DNA of 58,765 nt from Byssothecium circinans (lineage: Eukaryota > Ascomycota > Dothideomycetes > Pleosporales > Massarinaceae). Location of the stretch: positions 261,173 through 319,937 of the forward strand of contig ML976997.1 of NCBI GenBank assembly GCA_010015675.1. Direction: 5' to 3'. Under the pieces are notes generated by a model. That model saw only the letters and a list, made by a program, of their open reading frames with translations, searched no databases and was not told the DNA's origin. The position numbers and the translations under genes are program-made. Shown here one piece after another: positions 46,261 to 57,491 of this stretch (position 1 is its first letter; each line of letters opens with the position of its first letter).

Positions 46261-46832
46261 GCTGAACGAGGAACGCGGCGCGTCAGATTCATCGTGTTGG
46301 TGTCGCGATGGGGCTTATGTCATGGCAACTGGACAGAGCTAGAGGAGAAACATTTCAAGATTCCTGAAAGCAGCGAGACGGAGATCAACAATTCCTCAGT
46401 AGACTTGACGCCTCTCACTAATGGCGACAATTTGATCTGGAGTGCAGCAGCACGACAGACGCGAAGTGAAGACGGGATATGGAGAAGGAGGATCAGAGCG
46501 TCGATCCGTTCTCGCGGAACGTAGCCGTATCTAATTGGCTAGCCTATGGCTCTCAAGCAAAGGTCACCACGACTTGCTATGATTACACGGAAACATTATT
46601 ATGGTGAAATCTCCAGCTATTGTACAATGAAAGCATACATGTCCATCCATCTCTCCCATATAATACCATCCTTTGCGTCGTGATATTCCCGAATATCTAA
46701 CGACCCCCATCTCTTCTCAAAGATACCCTACTTTCGAGGGTAGCGCCGGGACATATCGACAGCAAAGCAGATTAGGCCATCAACGCCACGCATTTCAAAT
46801 CAAGCGGCCATTCCATCCGAAAGGCAGGAACA
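46261..46832. other. Intergenic region, about 570 bp
   Basis: Promoter side of the PP2C gene and 3' region of the coiled-coil protein, both on the minus strand. Nothing else is recognised. Confidence 0.5.
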
Positions 46833-48431
46833 TTAGACTTTGCGGTCTTCGTGATGGCTGAAGACGCCTCGGCGGCCGACATGGACCAGCGCAGAGTGAG
46901 CGACCGTCTTCTCCTCGACGCCAGAAGAGAAGTCGGAGCAAGTGAAGGTCGGTGTGACGGCGAAACGGACGAAATACTTGGTCGGATCCTGAGTGACCTT
47001 CTGGTACGTCGTCGCAGGGTCACCATATAGGTTCCTGGTCTGGTTGACCATCCACTTAAAGTTGACCTCCACACCCGCAACAGGCCACATGATCTGCCAC
47101 TTGACGGCATCCATGCGCAGACGGAAGCCGATGCGATAGCCCTTGACATACAGCTCCGAAAGGACGTGTTCGCGCTCTGGATAGACACCAGGCTTCATGA
47201 AGACGGCCATCTTGGAAAGGAGCACCTTGCATCGGTCTTCAGCGACGGCTGTGCGCCAGTCATGGTAGAGTGGATCTGTCGTCAACTTGGTATAGAGCGC
47301 TCGCTGCTTCAGACAGACTTGGTGCTTCAGAGCGTACTCCTCTTCAGCCAGATGCGCAAAGTCGAGGAACAGCTGGTTGCACTTGTCGCCGGCAGAATGC
47401 TTGGAGTTGTAGACGAAGTTCTCTCCGATGGCGTATATGACCATGTGGCGGTTGATCATAGCAGCGACAACATCCTGACACATCTCCTTGTCAGCCAACA
47501 TGTGCTGGATATCGGTCTTCTGCGCAAACATATCGACAAGATCAGGTAGCTTCGAGACCTCTGCGACCGTGCTGTCGTCCAGATCGTTGGCGTAGCGCCC
47601 CACCCACTTGCGAATATCCTCAAAAAAGTCATGGAGCAGACCACGAGTGTTCTGAGGGTCGATACCCATCGTGTAGATTGGCACGCCCTTGGTATACGGC
47701 TTCAAGAATAGCTGCTCTGGAGTCTCTGTACGCTTGTGGCGACGGCCAGAAGCAGGAGTCGCGCCCATCTTGGGAGGATCACGGGAAGCCTGCTGCGTGG
47801 TCGGTGTGTAGGAGACTGCTGAGGGAGGGTGGTGAGCGCGACTGTTGCGACCAACTCGACTGTTGTGGACAGCGACCGGGCTAACTGGACCCGGTGGAGA
47901 GTAGCGAAGATTGCCGGCGTTTCCATCTCCAGCACCAACGAATGGGTCCTCATACACCGAAGCGGGGCAACCAGAAACCTCTCGCCCTGCAGTCTTGTTG
48001 CGCTCGAAATCAAGCTGCGACTGAAGATTGCTGATCAGGATACAGAGTTGCTTGTTGACCTCAACAGCCTCCAGTAGCTCCTTCTCAGCCATGCTGATCT
48101 TCTTCTGCAATTGCGCATTTTCATTGTTACTATAAGAACCCAGTCAGTGGTTGTTCTCGAAGCGTATATCTGAACGGCACTCACAGAGGCTCTATAGCAA
48201 AGGTGCGGTCCCAAAAGCCGACATGGGTGTAGTTGTTGTCTTGAGTGTCCTTGCCATTGACAAAGTCTGCTGTATTGGGGAGCTGTCTGCCGATGACCGG
48301 CTGGGGGAGCTGATGGCCGTTGGAACTAAATTTCATCGTCTAAAAAGACTTGTCAGGACGCCATACTTGATGTCGCTCGCAGGAAGGAGCTGGGAACTTA
48401 CCTTAAGAGCCGATGAAGATTTGAGAGACAT
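46833..48431 (-). CDS. Conserved fungal protein with N-terminal coiled coil, function unknown, 493 aa
   Basis: I do not recognise a named family. Three exons: 48402-48431 (10 codons), 48185-48339 and 46833-48129; introns 62 and 55 nt, canonical, frame kept. Residues 62-108 form a likely coiled coil (LQKKISMAEKELLEAVEVNK, heptad leucines). Residues 110-185 are disordered, Pro/Ser-rich. A long ordered region (about 190-480) starts with RRHKRTETPEQLFLKPYTKG and contains WVGRYANDLDD, MVIYAIGENFVYNSKHSAG, a predominantly helical centre, and GYRIGFRLRMDAVKWQIMWP followed by VNQTRNLYG. No signal peptide, TM helix or known catalytic motif. The many conserved-looking aromatic residues argue for a folded domain. 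The start MSLKSSSALKTMKFSS is set by the ATG before a strong GTAAGT donor. Confidence 0.75.
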
Positions 48432-50678
48432 GATGAATACACTTGGAAGGCAGGTATAACTGTGATCAAAAGCCGTCTTAGATCGTTCACGGCAGACTTA
48501 CGGTGGTATCTAGAGAGCGCGAAGGCTTTTGCAAGGCTTTTACGCAAAGAGTCAGTCTACGTCTTCTACTCCGAACAAAAAAGACGTTAGTAGCGGCAGA
48601 GGTACCCGTTTGAGGTCAGTAAATACAGTTTGAGTACAGTGTGGATGATGTAGTGTACACTCTGCGGAGAAGAGAGAAGAGAGAGGTCGAAGAACGTACT
48701 TTTGTGGGAGGCTTCTGTCACCGCGCTAGTCCCGATTTGGCCTGAAGGTGAGAGCAGTTCGTTCACACCCTAAGCGGTGATGGTGAAAGTGAACACCAGC
48801 TCAGATTGTCGATAAAGCGGGGTCTGGATGCCTGCTGGAGAAGGCTTCCACTCTAAGTGCGACTTAGGTGACGAAATAGGTTGGGCTGAGCGCCCCTCAA
48901 GTGTGCCTGATCTGAGCACGCCAGTCCCAGAACCATGGAACACGACGTTGTTCCCAGTCAATCCTAGCTCTTTGAACAGCCTCGCGCTGTGGCGTGCTCG
49001 AAGTGCGAGCTCTAACAATGTCTTCAAAGCAGGTTGCGTTGTCAAACATGCCGAAGATGGCAAGGCACCATCGCTTGTAGAAACCCCCGTACCCTTGGAT
49101 GAAAATCGTGACTGAAGAATGAAGCAATCATGACTTCAGGTGGTAATGAGCTAAGCATGGGTTGCCGTAGGCATCAGCGGATGGCATGGAGAGATTATGA
49201 GAGGATAGACACCGATCGAGGGCCTAGCTTCGCGCTCGAGACGTGGACACCAAGAATTGGATCCAAGGGTCTGGCGGTGGGTCCTCACAGTCGTGTTCTT
49301 AATTCCGGCGGATGCCGAAAGGAGAGCACAACTCTGGGAGATAGAATTGAGAAGGGCGTGAGAACGAGATGGAAACTTGACAACTGTACAGAGAACAGTT
49401 GTGGTGTATGCAAGCTCATCAGTCGATCCGAAGGGGCATGAAAGGGTAAGGAGTATCGATCTAGAGTAGGAAGGCATTGCGGCAAGAGCGCCTTTTCACC
49501 TTTCATAATTGGTGTGACAATAAGAAGATGTGAAATGAAAGACGAGGAAAGGGAGGGAAGATTGCAGGAAGAAGAGCAAGAGATGGCAGGTAGATGAAGG
49601 TGAGTCGATTTGACGCAGGGCATCGTGGAATCTCGAGGACGCATCGGTGGACCAACCACCCTCACCTCCGATCACACGCTCCCATCTATACCAACCCACA
49701 CCACACCTTCGCCCACCCGTGTCTCGTTATCATATCTCCAAACTTAAGAGCAAGGATGACTCCCTATAGTAATCTAGTTGCTATCGTTTTATACTAACAA
49801 AAGCTCGTTCGGCATAAGAAAGCTTCGAAGAATGTTCTGTGAGCAGTTGGTGTGCGGAAAGATGCGGCGGCTCATCTATTTCCGGTTACGTGCAGAATCA
49901 TGTGCATTCGAGCGAGCAGTCCATGGTCTGCGAGGTCGGATGCCATGGGCCAGGATAAAGGTGAGAGTCGGTAAAGTACGTGCGGGGAGTGGGAGAGTAA
50001 AGGCGGCTTAAAGGCTATTTGCCTGCGGGACGAAGGGAAGGGTAGCATGTATGTGTTTGTTGTGTTTGAACTCGTGTCGGTGCTATCGTCGAGATTCTCA
50101 TGAGGAGAAACGCTTCCAAACTGATGGCAAAGCGTGGCATTGAAGGCTGTGAGATACTCCGTGAAGAAGTGATGCGAAGGAAGTCTGGAGAAGGTTGAGA
50201 CGTAGGGCATAGCGCCTTCCCTAATAAGGGAAAGCGCTGCCAAGCTCAGCACAGAAGTTCGCTGTTATACTTTCTCCTCACGCTGTACATATTTTCCCAT
50301 GCAAGCGATGACGACGCCTGCTTCGTCCTCTTTATCTCCTCGCGGTCCTACAGTATGCGTGCCGTGTTTTCGGAAAGACGCACAGCGCGGGAGCCATACT
50401 GAATGACTGGAGTAGCGAATTTCCTAACCTCACCTGGGAAGTTACGACTTGTCTCAACCAAGGCCTCCTCCTGCCATTCCCACTCTATCTAGCTCATTTC
50501 CAGGTGCATTTGCCTTTCGCAGTTGTTTCTCCTTCAGTGTTCACGTAGCGTATCGGGATTTTCAGCTTGTCGATTACTACTAGTGCTGGACACTCGATAT
50601 TTCATTCCTTATCATCGTCAGCTTCTCGACAGTATTGCCTCCACTGCCAGTCTTACAGTACCTAAAGAACGCTGAACG
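48432..50678. other. Intergenic region of about 2.2 kb
   Basis: Several 60-125 codon frames occur on both strands (48897-49127 minus, 49285-49665 minus, 49872-50252 minus, 49130-49441 plus), none with a recognised domain, signal peptide or convincing splice structure. The 48770-49127 minus stretch, with WEQRRVPWFWDW, could be a gene relic, but I cannot support it. No repeat or RNA gene seen. Confidence 0.4.
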
Positions 50679-51190
50679 ATGCGCTCGTCGATTCTTCTCG
50701 CACTCGTCAATTCGGTCGCAGTGACAATTGCGCTTTGAACCCCATTGGAAAAGGTCTCGTCGCTTCTCCAGAAACGGTATATAACTTCATCAATGCCGAA
50801 GAGCTGGCGTCTTTTGCCAAAAACGCCCCAATCCCGTCCAACTACACAAAGTCCTTCAAGAATCTAAAAGCTGCGACACAGGCCGACAGCTATTTGGGAT
50901 ATGTAATCCTGGATACGTGCGATACGAATGCCTGCGCTTCCAATTGCGCTGCGAAAGAAGGCTGCCAAGGGATAGCCACCTTCTTCAAGCGAGAGCCCAT
51001 AAAAGGCCCTGGACCTAGCTGTGCTGATCCTCCGTCTACCACCATGATCAAGTGCACGCTTTGGGGTGTCGCCGTGACTAATGGGACCGCCGCAAACACC
51101 GGCCAGAGAAATAAAGAGTTCATGATCGCCATGACTGGATCAAATGGGTATAACAATGGAAATGCTGGCAATGTGCGGAGTGAGGCGTAG
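50679..51190 (+). pseudogene. Frameshifted secreted apple-like (Cys-rich) protein fragment
   Basis: A signal-peptide frame starts at ATG 50679 (MRSSILLALVNSVAVTIAL) and stops at TGA 50736-50738. The mature part is in the next frame, from DNCALNPIGKGLVASPET, through LGYVILDTCDTNACASNC, CQGIATFFKREP and IKCTLWGVAVTNGTAAN, to a stop at 51188-51190. No ATG opens that second frame nearby and no intron of credible length joins the two, so a one-base loss near 50718 is the simplest cause. The mature part matches my memory of a common fungal secreted family in which this block occurs singly or repeated, often within proteins of 200-350 aa; here it ends early after GSNGYNNGN. Probably non-functional, unless the base is a sequencing error. 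Confidence 0.68.
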
Positions 51191-52378
51191 ATCAAGCTGT
51201 CTCTTTATTCATCATACTCGACTAACATAGAGCTAGATCAGCAGAACATGATGCGGGATCAGGCCATGCCTCTCTACTCGAATCAATGCTCGACTTCATA
51301 GTGAGCGCAATGGTTTGCGATTACCTGCTCAACTGTTTTGAGAGACACAGAATGGACCGTCGAACTTGCGGCTCGGGAAGTGGAGACGAGTGCGGGTTTG
51401 TGATATTATATGGCTTTCTTACGTATCTGGCTAACATCGCTAGTTTTCTAGGATATCTCTCAGTCGTATTCGGCGGCATCTTACCCGGACGTTTGGAAAT
51501 GTATCCCCGTTATCCTCTACCGTCCCACATTGGCCTCGAAGACTCAATTCAGTCGCGATATGTCCTAGATAGTACTAGTATGGTGATAACGGATGAACGC
51601 CCATCAAAGTGCACAGTGTAACTTCGGTAAACACAGTCTGTGGGTTTGAGGATCGACATTCTCTACGCGACCGCGAATATCCTATAAGCAGTAAATTTGT
51701 CGCCGTCGAAAAGACTGAGCATTTTCAAATACACATCATACCATCAAGTTACCAAAGCCTTGGACTCGGTGCAGCTGCAATGTTCGCTACTGATTTAGTG
51801 TTAGGTAACTCGATTACTCACAGCCACTGGATACCTATACACTCTGAGCACATCTCAGCCAACCTATGCGGTGTGTAGATCTAGAAGCCCGTCCTGGCCG
51901 ACAGCTTTTAACCTTCGCAATCAAGCTTTTGGTAATCTATCGCGATGATGCCAAACTTCGTAAAGTGAATATCTAACAAGAACACGAACCAATCACAAGC
52001 CCTCCAGGCGGTCATTCCCAACCCCGATTGGTGCTGTTTATATGATCGGAGAAAACATCGGTTGGGATAAAGCCTTGACAACGACATCGGTCCGAACCAC
52101 CGATGTCGCGATCAAAGAGGCAATATATGGAATGCAACGTAGCGATCACCGGTATGGATAAATATAGATGCCGAAAGCTTTCATTGAAATGAGCTCATCA
52201 CGCTCATTCTCTTTTGACGCGGTTCTTCTGGGCAGTCGCTGCCTCCCCGGTGATACCTTCTTCACGATGCGTTCAAAACTCTTGTGGCTTTCTTAAACAA
52301 CAAACTCCAGTCACTGACCTGATCTCTCAGGTGGAACTTTACCTTGCGCTCGAGCAGGCTGGCTAAAAGAGCCTCGCA
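51191..52378. other. Intergenic region, about 1.2 kb, with a perfect hairpin
   Basis: The 51286-51621 frame (plus, 111 codons) has hydrophobic stretches but no recognised family and I do not call it. A perfect inverted repeat lies at 52082-52108. Otherwise nothing. Confidence 0.4.
52082..52108. promoter_or_regulatory. 10-bp perfect inverted repeat with CGG/CCG half-sites
   Basis: CGACATCGGT (52082-52091), seven bases, then ACCGATGTCG (52099-52108). The arms hold CGG and CCG triplets as in binding sites of fungal Zn2Cys6 regulators, and a further direct copy of ACATCGGT occurs about 30 bp upstream. It lies some 270 bp before the Kre9/KNH-like gene. A regulatory role is inference; it could equally be a miniature-element remnant. 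Confidence 0.4.
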
Positions 52379-53170
52379 ATGTGGGAAACGCCGCTGCACG
52401 GATTGCTCTTCTTGTTCATGGGCCTATTGCTCTATGCGTCCAGTGTCAGAGCGCAAACGTCAACTCAACCATTGCCACGCATTACGGGCACACCATCCTT
52501 ACTCTCACAGCATTTCATCCACCCCGCCAAAAACGATGTTCTGGTCACCGGAGGTACCTTCACAATCCGCTGGACAGTGATCCCCGACTTCAACTTCGTA
52601 ACAATTCAACTTTGGGATAAGACGTCCTATGGCTATAGTCGCGACCTCCTCACTCCATGTTCACATTATTCGCGCAACGCATTGTGCGGCACCATCTCGG
52701 ATCAGGTGCCAAATACCGGTTCCTTCGAATGGCAAATTCCCTCCCCGGCGAACAACACGAATAGCGCAGGCTACCCATTCCCGCGAGGCGAGAAGCGCTT
52801 CTGGATCAAGATGTTCGTTGAGGGTTACATGCAGAATAGCACTGGAAATAAGGAGCCGGTAATAAGCTATAGCCAGAACTTTGCTTTTGCGAAGGAAGGG
52901 GAGGAAGGAACTGTGGTGTCGATTGATACGGCAACAATGACAGAGACTGGTGGTTGGCCTTTAGAAACCGTGGTATGGACGACTACGAGTTTGGAGAGCA
53001 GCAGTGGTGTAGGGAGGACAGTGACGGGAAAGGCGGGGACTACTACAACTGCAGCGGTTACAAAAATCCCTGGCGGAAACGGTACTGTGTTTGGAGATGT
53101 AGAGGGAACTGGTTGGAGAGGAAGGCAGAATCTTGTAGGGGCGGGTTTGAAAATATTGGGGTTAGTTTGA
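52379..53170 (+). CDS. Secreted Kre9/KNH-like (Ser/Thr-rich, GPI-type) cell-surface protein, 263 aa
   Basis: Extracellular; family members are linked to cell-wall beta-1,6-glucan or surface functions, exact role unknown. One exon. Signal peptide about 1-25 (LLFLFMGLLLYASSVRAQ). Residues 45-170 form an Ig-like beta-sandwich of the Kre9/KNH N-terminal type: IHPAKNDVLVTGGTFTIRWT, FVTIQLWDKTSYGYS and NTGSFEWQIPSP are the typical strands; two cysteines (94 and 103) can pair. Several NxS/T sites are present. Residues 180-245 are Thr/Ser/Gly-rich; the end is only modestly hydrophobic (NLVGAGLKILGLV), so GPI attachment is possible but not certain. The start is the first ATG, and a good hydrophobic core follows it. 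Confidence 0.75.
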   Translation: MWETPLHGLLFLFMGLLLYASSVRAQTSTQPLPRITGTPSLLSQHFIHPAKNDVLVTGGTFTIRWTVIPDFNFVTIQLWDKTSYGYSRDLLTPCSHYSRNALCGTISDQVPNTGSFEWQIPSPANNTNSAGYPFPRGEKRFWIKMFVEGYMQNSTGNKEPVISYSQNFAFAKEGEEGTVVSIDTATMTETGGWPLETVVWTTTSLESSSGVGRTVTGKAGTTTTAAVTKIPGGNGTVFGDVEGTGWRGRQNLVGAGLKILGLV

Positions 53171-53448
53171 CGGGGTGCATACCATGATTTGCATTTGCAT
53201 GATAATGTATACAATCAACGAATATACAGTTACATCTTACGACCTTAGGTTCTAGGCTAAATATCTCGGTGACTTCTCATGATCCTCGCACAGTTACACA
53301 TACAGGTGCGGAGTCTTATCGACTAGACCGGATAAGGAATGGTGCGATTGAGGGGCTCTTCCAAAGTTGCAGCCGCAGCCTTCGGACGACACTTGTTTCA
53401 TTTAACCGTCCACAGACTCTGTCAAGACATAGAAATACCCTCGTTGAC

Positions 53449-54809
53449 ATGGCTGAATCACATCACCCAAACTCCCTGCTATTGGTGGATCCCTACAACT
53501 CGACTCGCCGCGGCGGAAATGATCTCTTCTTATTCATGATGCGATTCAGACAAAAGCTACCGCGCGAACTGCGCGAAACGGTCTACGACAACCTCTTCTC
53601 TCCATCCATATGGATCCGTCTGCCCTTGAACACGACACAACCCACTCAAACATCTTTCTCGCCGATAGATGTGCTGACAGCCTTGCACCAATACCGCCAG
53701 TTGAACCCGGACCATGCTGAGCAGCTCGCAGAGGAGATCAACAAGCGTTTCTTCAGCACCGGCGCTGTGTTTGAGTTCCTGGAATTTCGCACACTTCCTT
53801 TAGGGCTTCGGGGATACTCTTCGCTAACTAGTCTTCCACTGGACATCTTCGCGCGCCGATTAGTCGTACATGTCTTTCAAGATGATGATCCGAGGACCGA
53901 AAACTTCTGGCGAGGAAATGACTATCAAGTTAGGGCACCTGCGGCTTCGGAACCCATACCTGGGTTCAATGGCGCCTTCCAACCGCTATTACACATGGAG
54001 AATGGTGCAAACTGTTGCATCGACTTCGTCCTCGCAACATACGGGGGATGTGTTGTGCAATTCCAATTAGCTGCCATCATGCCCACTGCGTACGAGCTTC
54101 GACGGAAAGGGTTCACTGTCCGGATGCGAAGTTTTATTGAGAAGACCGATGAAAATCAACCGTTTGTGCACGATTTTACGGCCTTGCTGGAGCGAGAGGA
54201 GGAAGACTTTGTCGGGAAGCTTAAGATGACGCTTCCGTGGATTCATTATATTGTGAGTTTCTTGGTGGTTCACGGGATGCAGGATAACGAACTAATCAAA
54301 TTCATGCCATATAGAAAGACTTTTGCACCCCATGCTTTGATCTTACGCTGTTTCATTATCCGCCAGGACCGTATGAGGGGGATGGTATGTTCCGGATGGC
54401 CGACGTGCGCACCTGCAGGCATAAAGAACATATATGATATTTCAATGGAGCACCTCCTACGCCTGACATCAGGGACATATTTCCCTATGCTAAGAAGGAA
54501 ATGGTCAACCACAATGTCGTTCATTGCATCGAAGGTGGGGCTGCGGAGCCATATGACATCTTTCGGTGTTTCGCAAGGCGTATTAATTCATATGGCCGAG
54601 AAGCTGTTGATCAGGCATATTTTAGGCTCATTAGGTCGAGACAGATATTGCGGGGACCCATTCACTGTAAAGCGCTCTTGGATTCAAATCACCACGCATC
54701 GCGTCAATTGAACAGACAAAATGGTGTTTTCGTAAACAATGATGGAGAACGGAGACGCGAAATTATGACATTGTCAGCTCGTATGAGTAAGCTTACTGAA
54801 GACCTTTGA
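53449..54809 (+). CDS. F-box-like protein of unknown function, 410 aa (three exons)
   Basis: Three exons: 53449-54252, 54315-54384 and 54451-54809; introns 62 nt (GTGAGT, CTAAT branch site, TAG acceptor) and 66 nt (GTATGT, GAG-AG acceptor). The start is the first in-frame ATG; the frame is also open 60 codons upstream without an ATG. Residues 28-45 (MMRFRQKLPRELRETVYDNL) resemble the first helices of an F-box-type domain common in Dothideomycete proteins of this kind (LP-x-ELR-x-x-VY). Downstream, exon 3 encodes a compact charged region: NHNVVHCIEGGAAEPYDIFR, FARRINSYGREAVDQAYFRL and a C-terminal helix ending SARMSKLTEDL. Reading straight through intron 1 gives another long frame (to 54711), which I consider an alternative, less likely product. 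Confidence 0.68.
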
Positions 54810-55882
54810 TGTTTGTTTGTCACAGTCTGACACTTGTTCACCACCACCCAGACGCATGAAACCTCAAGTATCCAGTTACGAAAAGGCAAACAACCATAAG
54901 CAATGGCGCAGATGCGTTCATCCGCCCCCAAGTAGTCCTCGTACTAACGCTAGATTCTCAAGATCTATTCGCAGTGTTGCATTGCCTGCTTTCAGATCGC
55001 GAAAACCTTTCATCGAATGTCGCAGTTCCAATTCACATCGCCGACGCCAACGTTCTCGACCTCTTCCTTCTCACCGCTCTCCCTATCTTCATTGCTTGTA
55101 TGGTCGTTGAGTAGAAGGATTCATGCAAGAAAGGTGGGAATTCTGTATTCAGCATGGCCCCACTGGAGAGCACACGCATGGAGGGATACGGATGCAGATG
55201 CAGGAACCTATCCAGTGAACGAGTGTTTTCCGAGCACGAACGATGTCACCAAACTCTCAAACTTGGTGACCCACTCATATACTCTGTGGTTGTTAATAAA
55301 AGTAGCTGAGATGTCAGCTCACTAAACGAGTGTACGTGAGCTTCTCTCACTCGGGTCCCATCAAGTGGCGAGCTAACGATTGCAAGGAAGTAATGCCACC
55401 TCGCACCGCGTCAATTTCCTAGCCATCATCCAACGACTTCTTCTGTTCCTTGAAAAGACGGTCAGGTTCCCAAGCCACATACGTCCTGATCCACACCGTA
55501 AGCTTCCGCACGAGCCGCAAAAGGTAACCTCACAGCCCGTATAGCATCATAACTTGGACGCCTCTTGAAGTATTTCTTGGGAAGGATGAATATAACACAA
55601 GCAAAATTCTCCATCAGACTCACCGCCTACCAATGGTAGGAGAGAAACCTTCATCATGTGATGATCTGATTCGCAGTGAGAAGATTTGGAGTAGATTCAG
55701 TTGACGGCAGTCATCCTGGAGAATGATGTACAGCATGCTTTGGCAGATTAAGGATGCCTAGATGAGAGAGGAAGGATGCACTAGAAGCGTGGAAGGTATA
55801 TAAAGGGTAGGGAACGCACGCCATTTCTGCACTGCAACCCATCAGACTACCTCGACATTCGACCAATACCAATCAACTCAAA
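54810..55882. other. Intergenic region, about 1.1 kb
   Basis: No gene-like frame beyond chance (54817-55110, 55017-55325 plus). The right part carries the promoter of the 69-aa secreted protein. Confidence 0.45.
55797..55804 (+). promoter_or_regulatory. TATA box of the 69-aa secreted protein gene
   Basis: TATATAAA, 79 bp before the ATG, followed by a C-rich and A-rich leader with CAATACC and ATCAACTC. Position and sequence fit a core promoter; it is one of few clear TATA boxes in the window. Confidence 0.6.
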
Positions 55883-56208
55883 ATGCTTTTCTCCATCACC
55901 ACCGTCCTCGCCATCGCTGGCGCTGCCTTTGCTCTTGACCCGGCCCCGGCTCCTGGCTCTGCTTGCACATGCGGCACTGGTATGCCTTTCCCATCTTCAT
56001 TAGTTGGCTCAGTTCCCTTCCGCCGCCTCTGAATGGGCATTTTAGTGCTTTTACGACTTCCTTTGACGGACTCAAAACTGACAAAAATATTCTAGCTCCT
56101 AACTTCGTCTACAGCAAATGCTTCCAGAACCCCGATGGAACCCACAGTATCTGGTTGTGCCAGACTTCTTGCACCTGGCAATTGGCGCAGAGCCCGTCTG
56201 GATGCTAG
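55883..56208 (+). CDS. Small secreted cysteine-rich protein, 69 aa (effector-like)
   Basis: Function unknown. Two exons: 55883-55979 and 56096-56208, intron 116 nt (GTATGC donor, TAG acceptor). The signal peptide is MLFSITTVLAIAGAAFA. The mature part of about 50 residues has six cysteines at 28, 30, 41, 54, 58 and 69: a CTC pair, YSKC, WLCQTSC and a C-terminal Cys before the stop. Size, signal peptide and even cysteine count fit secreted effectors or antimicrobial-type proteins, but no family motif is recognised. A strong TATA box lies 79 bp upstream. It sits in an accessory stretch close to other secreted-protein genes and a transposon. Confidence 0.75.
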
Positions 56209-57491
56209 ATGCTTCCCTATAACGGCACGGTATGCCAGTGTATCCCATTTCCCGGACGAGTTGGAGAACTGACGGTTTCTGGCAGGATTGCGAGGAACAC
56301 ATCTCTCACGCCAGGTTAATGGACTCCCTGGAGTTGTTTCGAGGTCTTATGGTTATATTGTGGAAAGCTTGAGGGAACCCTCTAGATAGACATGAAAATG
56401 ATACACGATGCTCATGACACACTGTTCGTTGTTGATTTTTCTTTATTCGCCGTGTTTCTGTTGAGGGTTTTCTCGATATGCGCGAGTTACTTTTTTTGGT
56501 CAGTTCATCATCTATGTAGGAGCTTCGGCTTCTTCCTCAGATGACGTTTCAATGCCGCCATCTTGGGAGGACATGGTAGCCCAGTTGATCTCGTCCAGCT
56601 AAAAACAGTCGCTTATCTTCTGATATTCTACCTCCATCAATCTCAAAAATCATGATATCAGGCAGGAAAAAAACCAATACAACCCTACACAAGATCCCCA
56701 ACATCGATACGCAACATACCGCCAAGTCTCCTCGCCGCGGAAGCAAAACGCCGATCACGGTACGAAGTCGACGAATAGAACCAGATCGCAACATCAAAGC
56801 GCCTTGCAGGCTTAGGCTACCCAAGAAGGAAATCAGTGTGAACTCGTTCCCTGCCGTGAATCTCTAAAGCAGAGGGTTGATCAGCGCAGGATTCGTTCTC
56901 GAACACCTGTTCCAATCTCATTAATAAATTCTTGATTCTCATACTGTAAACATCACAATACTAAAATTTCCCTACCACACCTACTCTCTCTACATAGTCT
57001 TATTTCCGTTCACGCAACTCAACCACACCGTCCTCACAAAACCCCCCACAAACACGAGCCGAAGCAAAAGGCTTCTTGCAATCCCATGTGCATGAATGCG
57101 CTTATTTACCCAAACTCCGCTAGGAGAATAAACACAGGACACTGCGTTTATACCGACCCATTCCATTCGAAGCTTCCCGACTCCCCGCCTACCCATTCCG
57201 TCGTCAGCATCGGACTTCGAACTTCAAACATGCCCAAAGCGTCCATAGCCCACTCCCCGACCAATCTCCCAAGCAAGAAATCCGCCCCCGCTATCCCATC
57301 TCCGGCTCCGTCTGGGGCCGTAATATAAGAAGCCTTCAGGCCATCTCTGAATGATTTAAAAACTGACCATCGACTTTTTTACCTGCTTTGCTGCGTTTAT
57401 CTCTATCTACGTTCGCTCGATTTTATCACCACTACAGCTACCTACGAAGCGCTTGTTTCGATTCCGAATCTCCGATTATCCAACATACAAT
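56209..57491. other. Intergenic region, about 1.3 kb
   Basis: Between two small secreted-protein genes. Frames at 56549-56824 (minus) and 57086-57328 (plus) have no motif. Pyrimidine-rich DNA at 57370-57490 fits the leader of the next gene. Confidence 0.45.

Noticed and set aside
48897..49127. Minus-strand frame with Trp-rich end as a possible gene relic
   Set aside because: No family recognised and no flanking exon could be joined.
53269..54711. Single-exon 480-codon model of the F-box-like gene
   Set aside because: It begins at GTG, not ATG, and reads through a canonical intron; the spliced frame afterwards is longer and more protein-like. Kept only as a possible retained-intron form.
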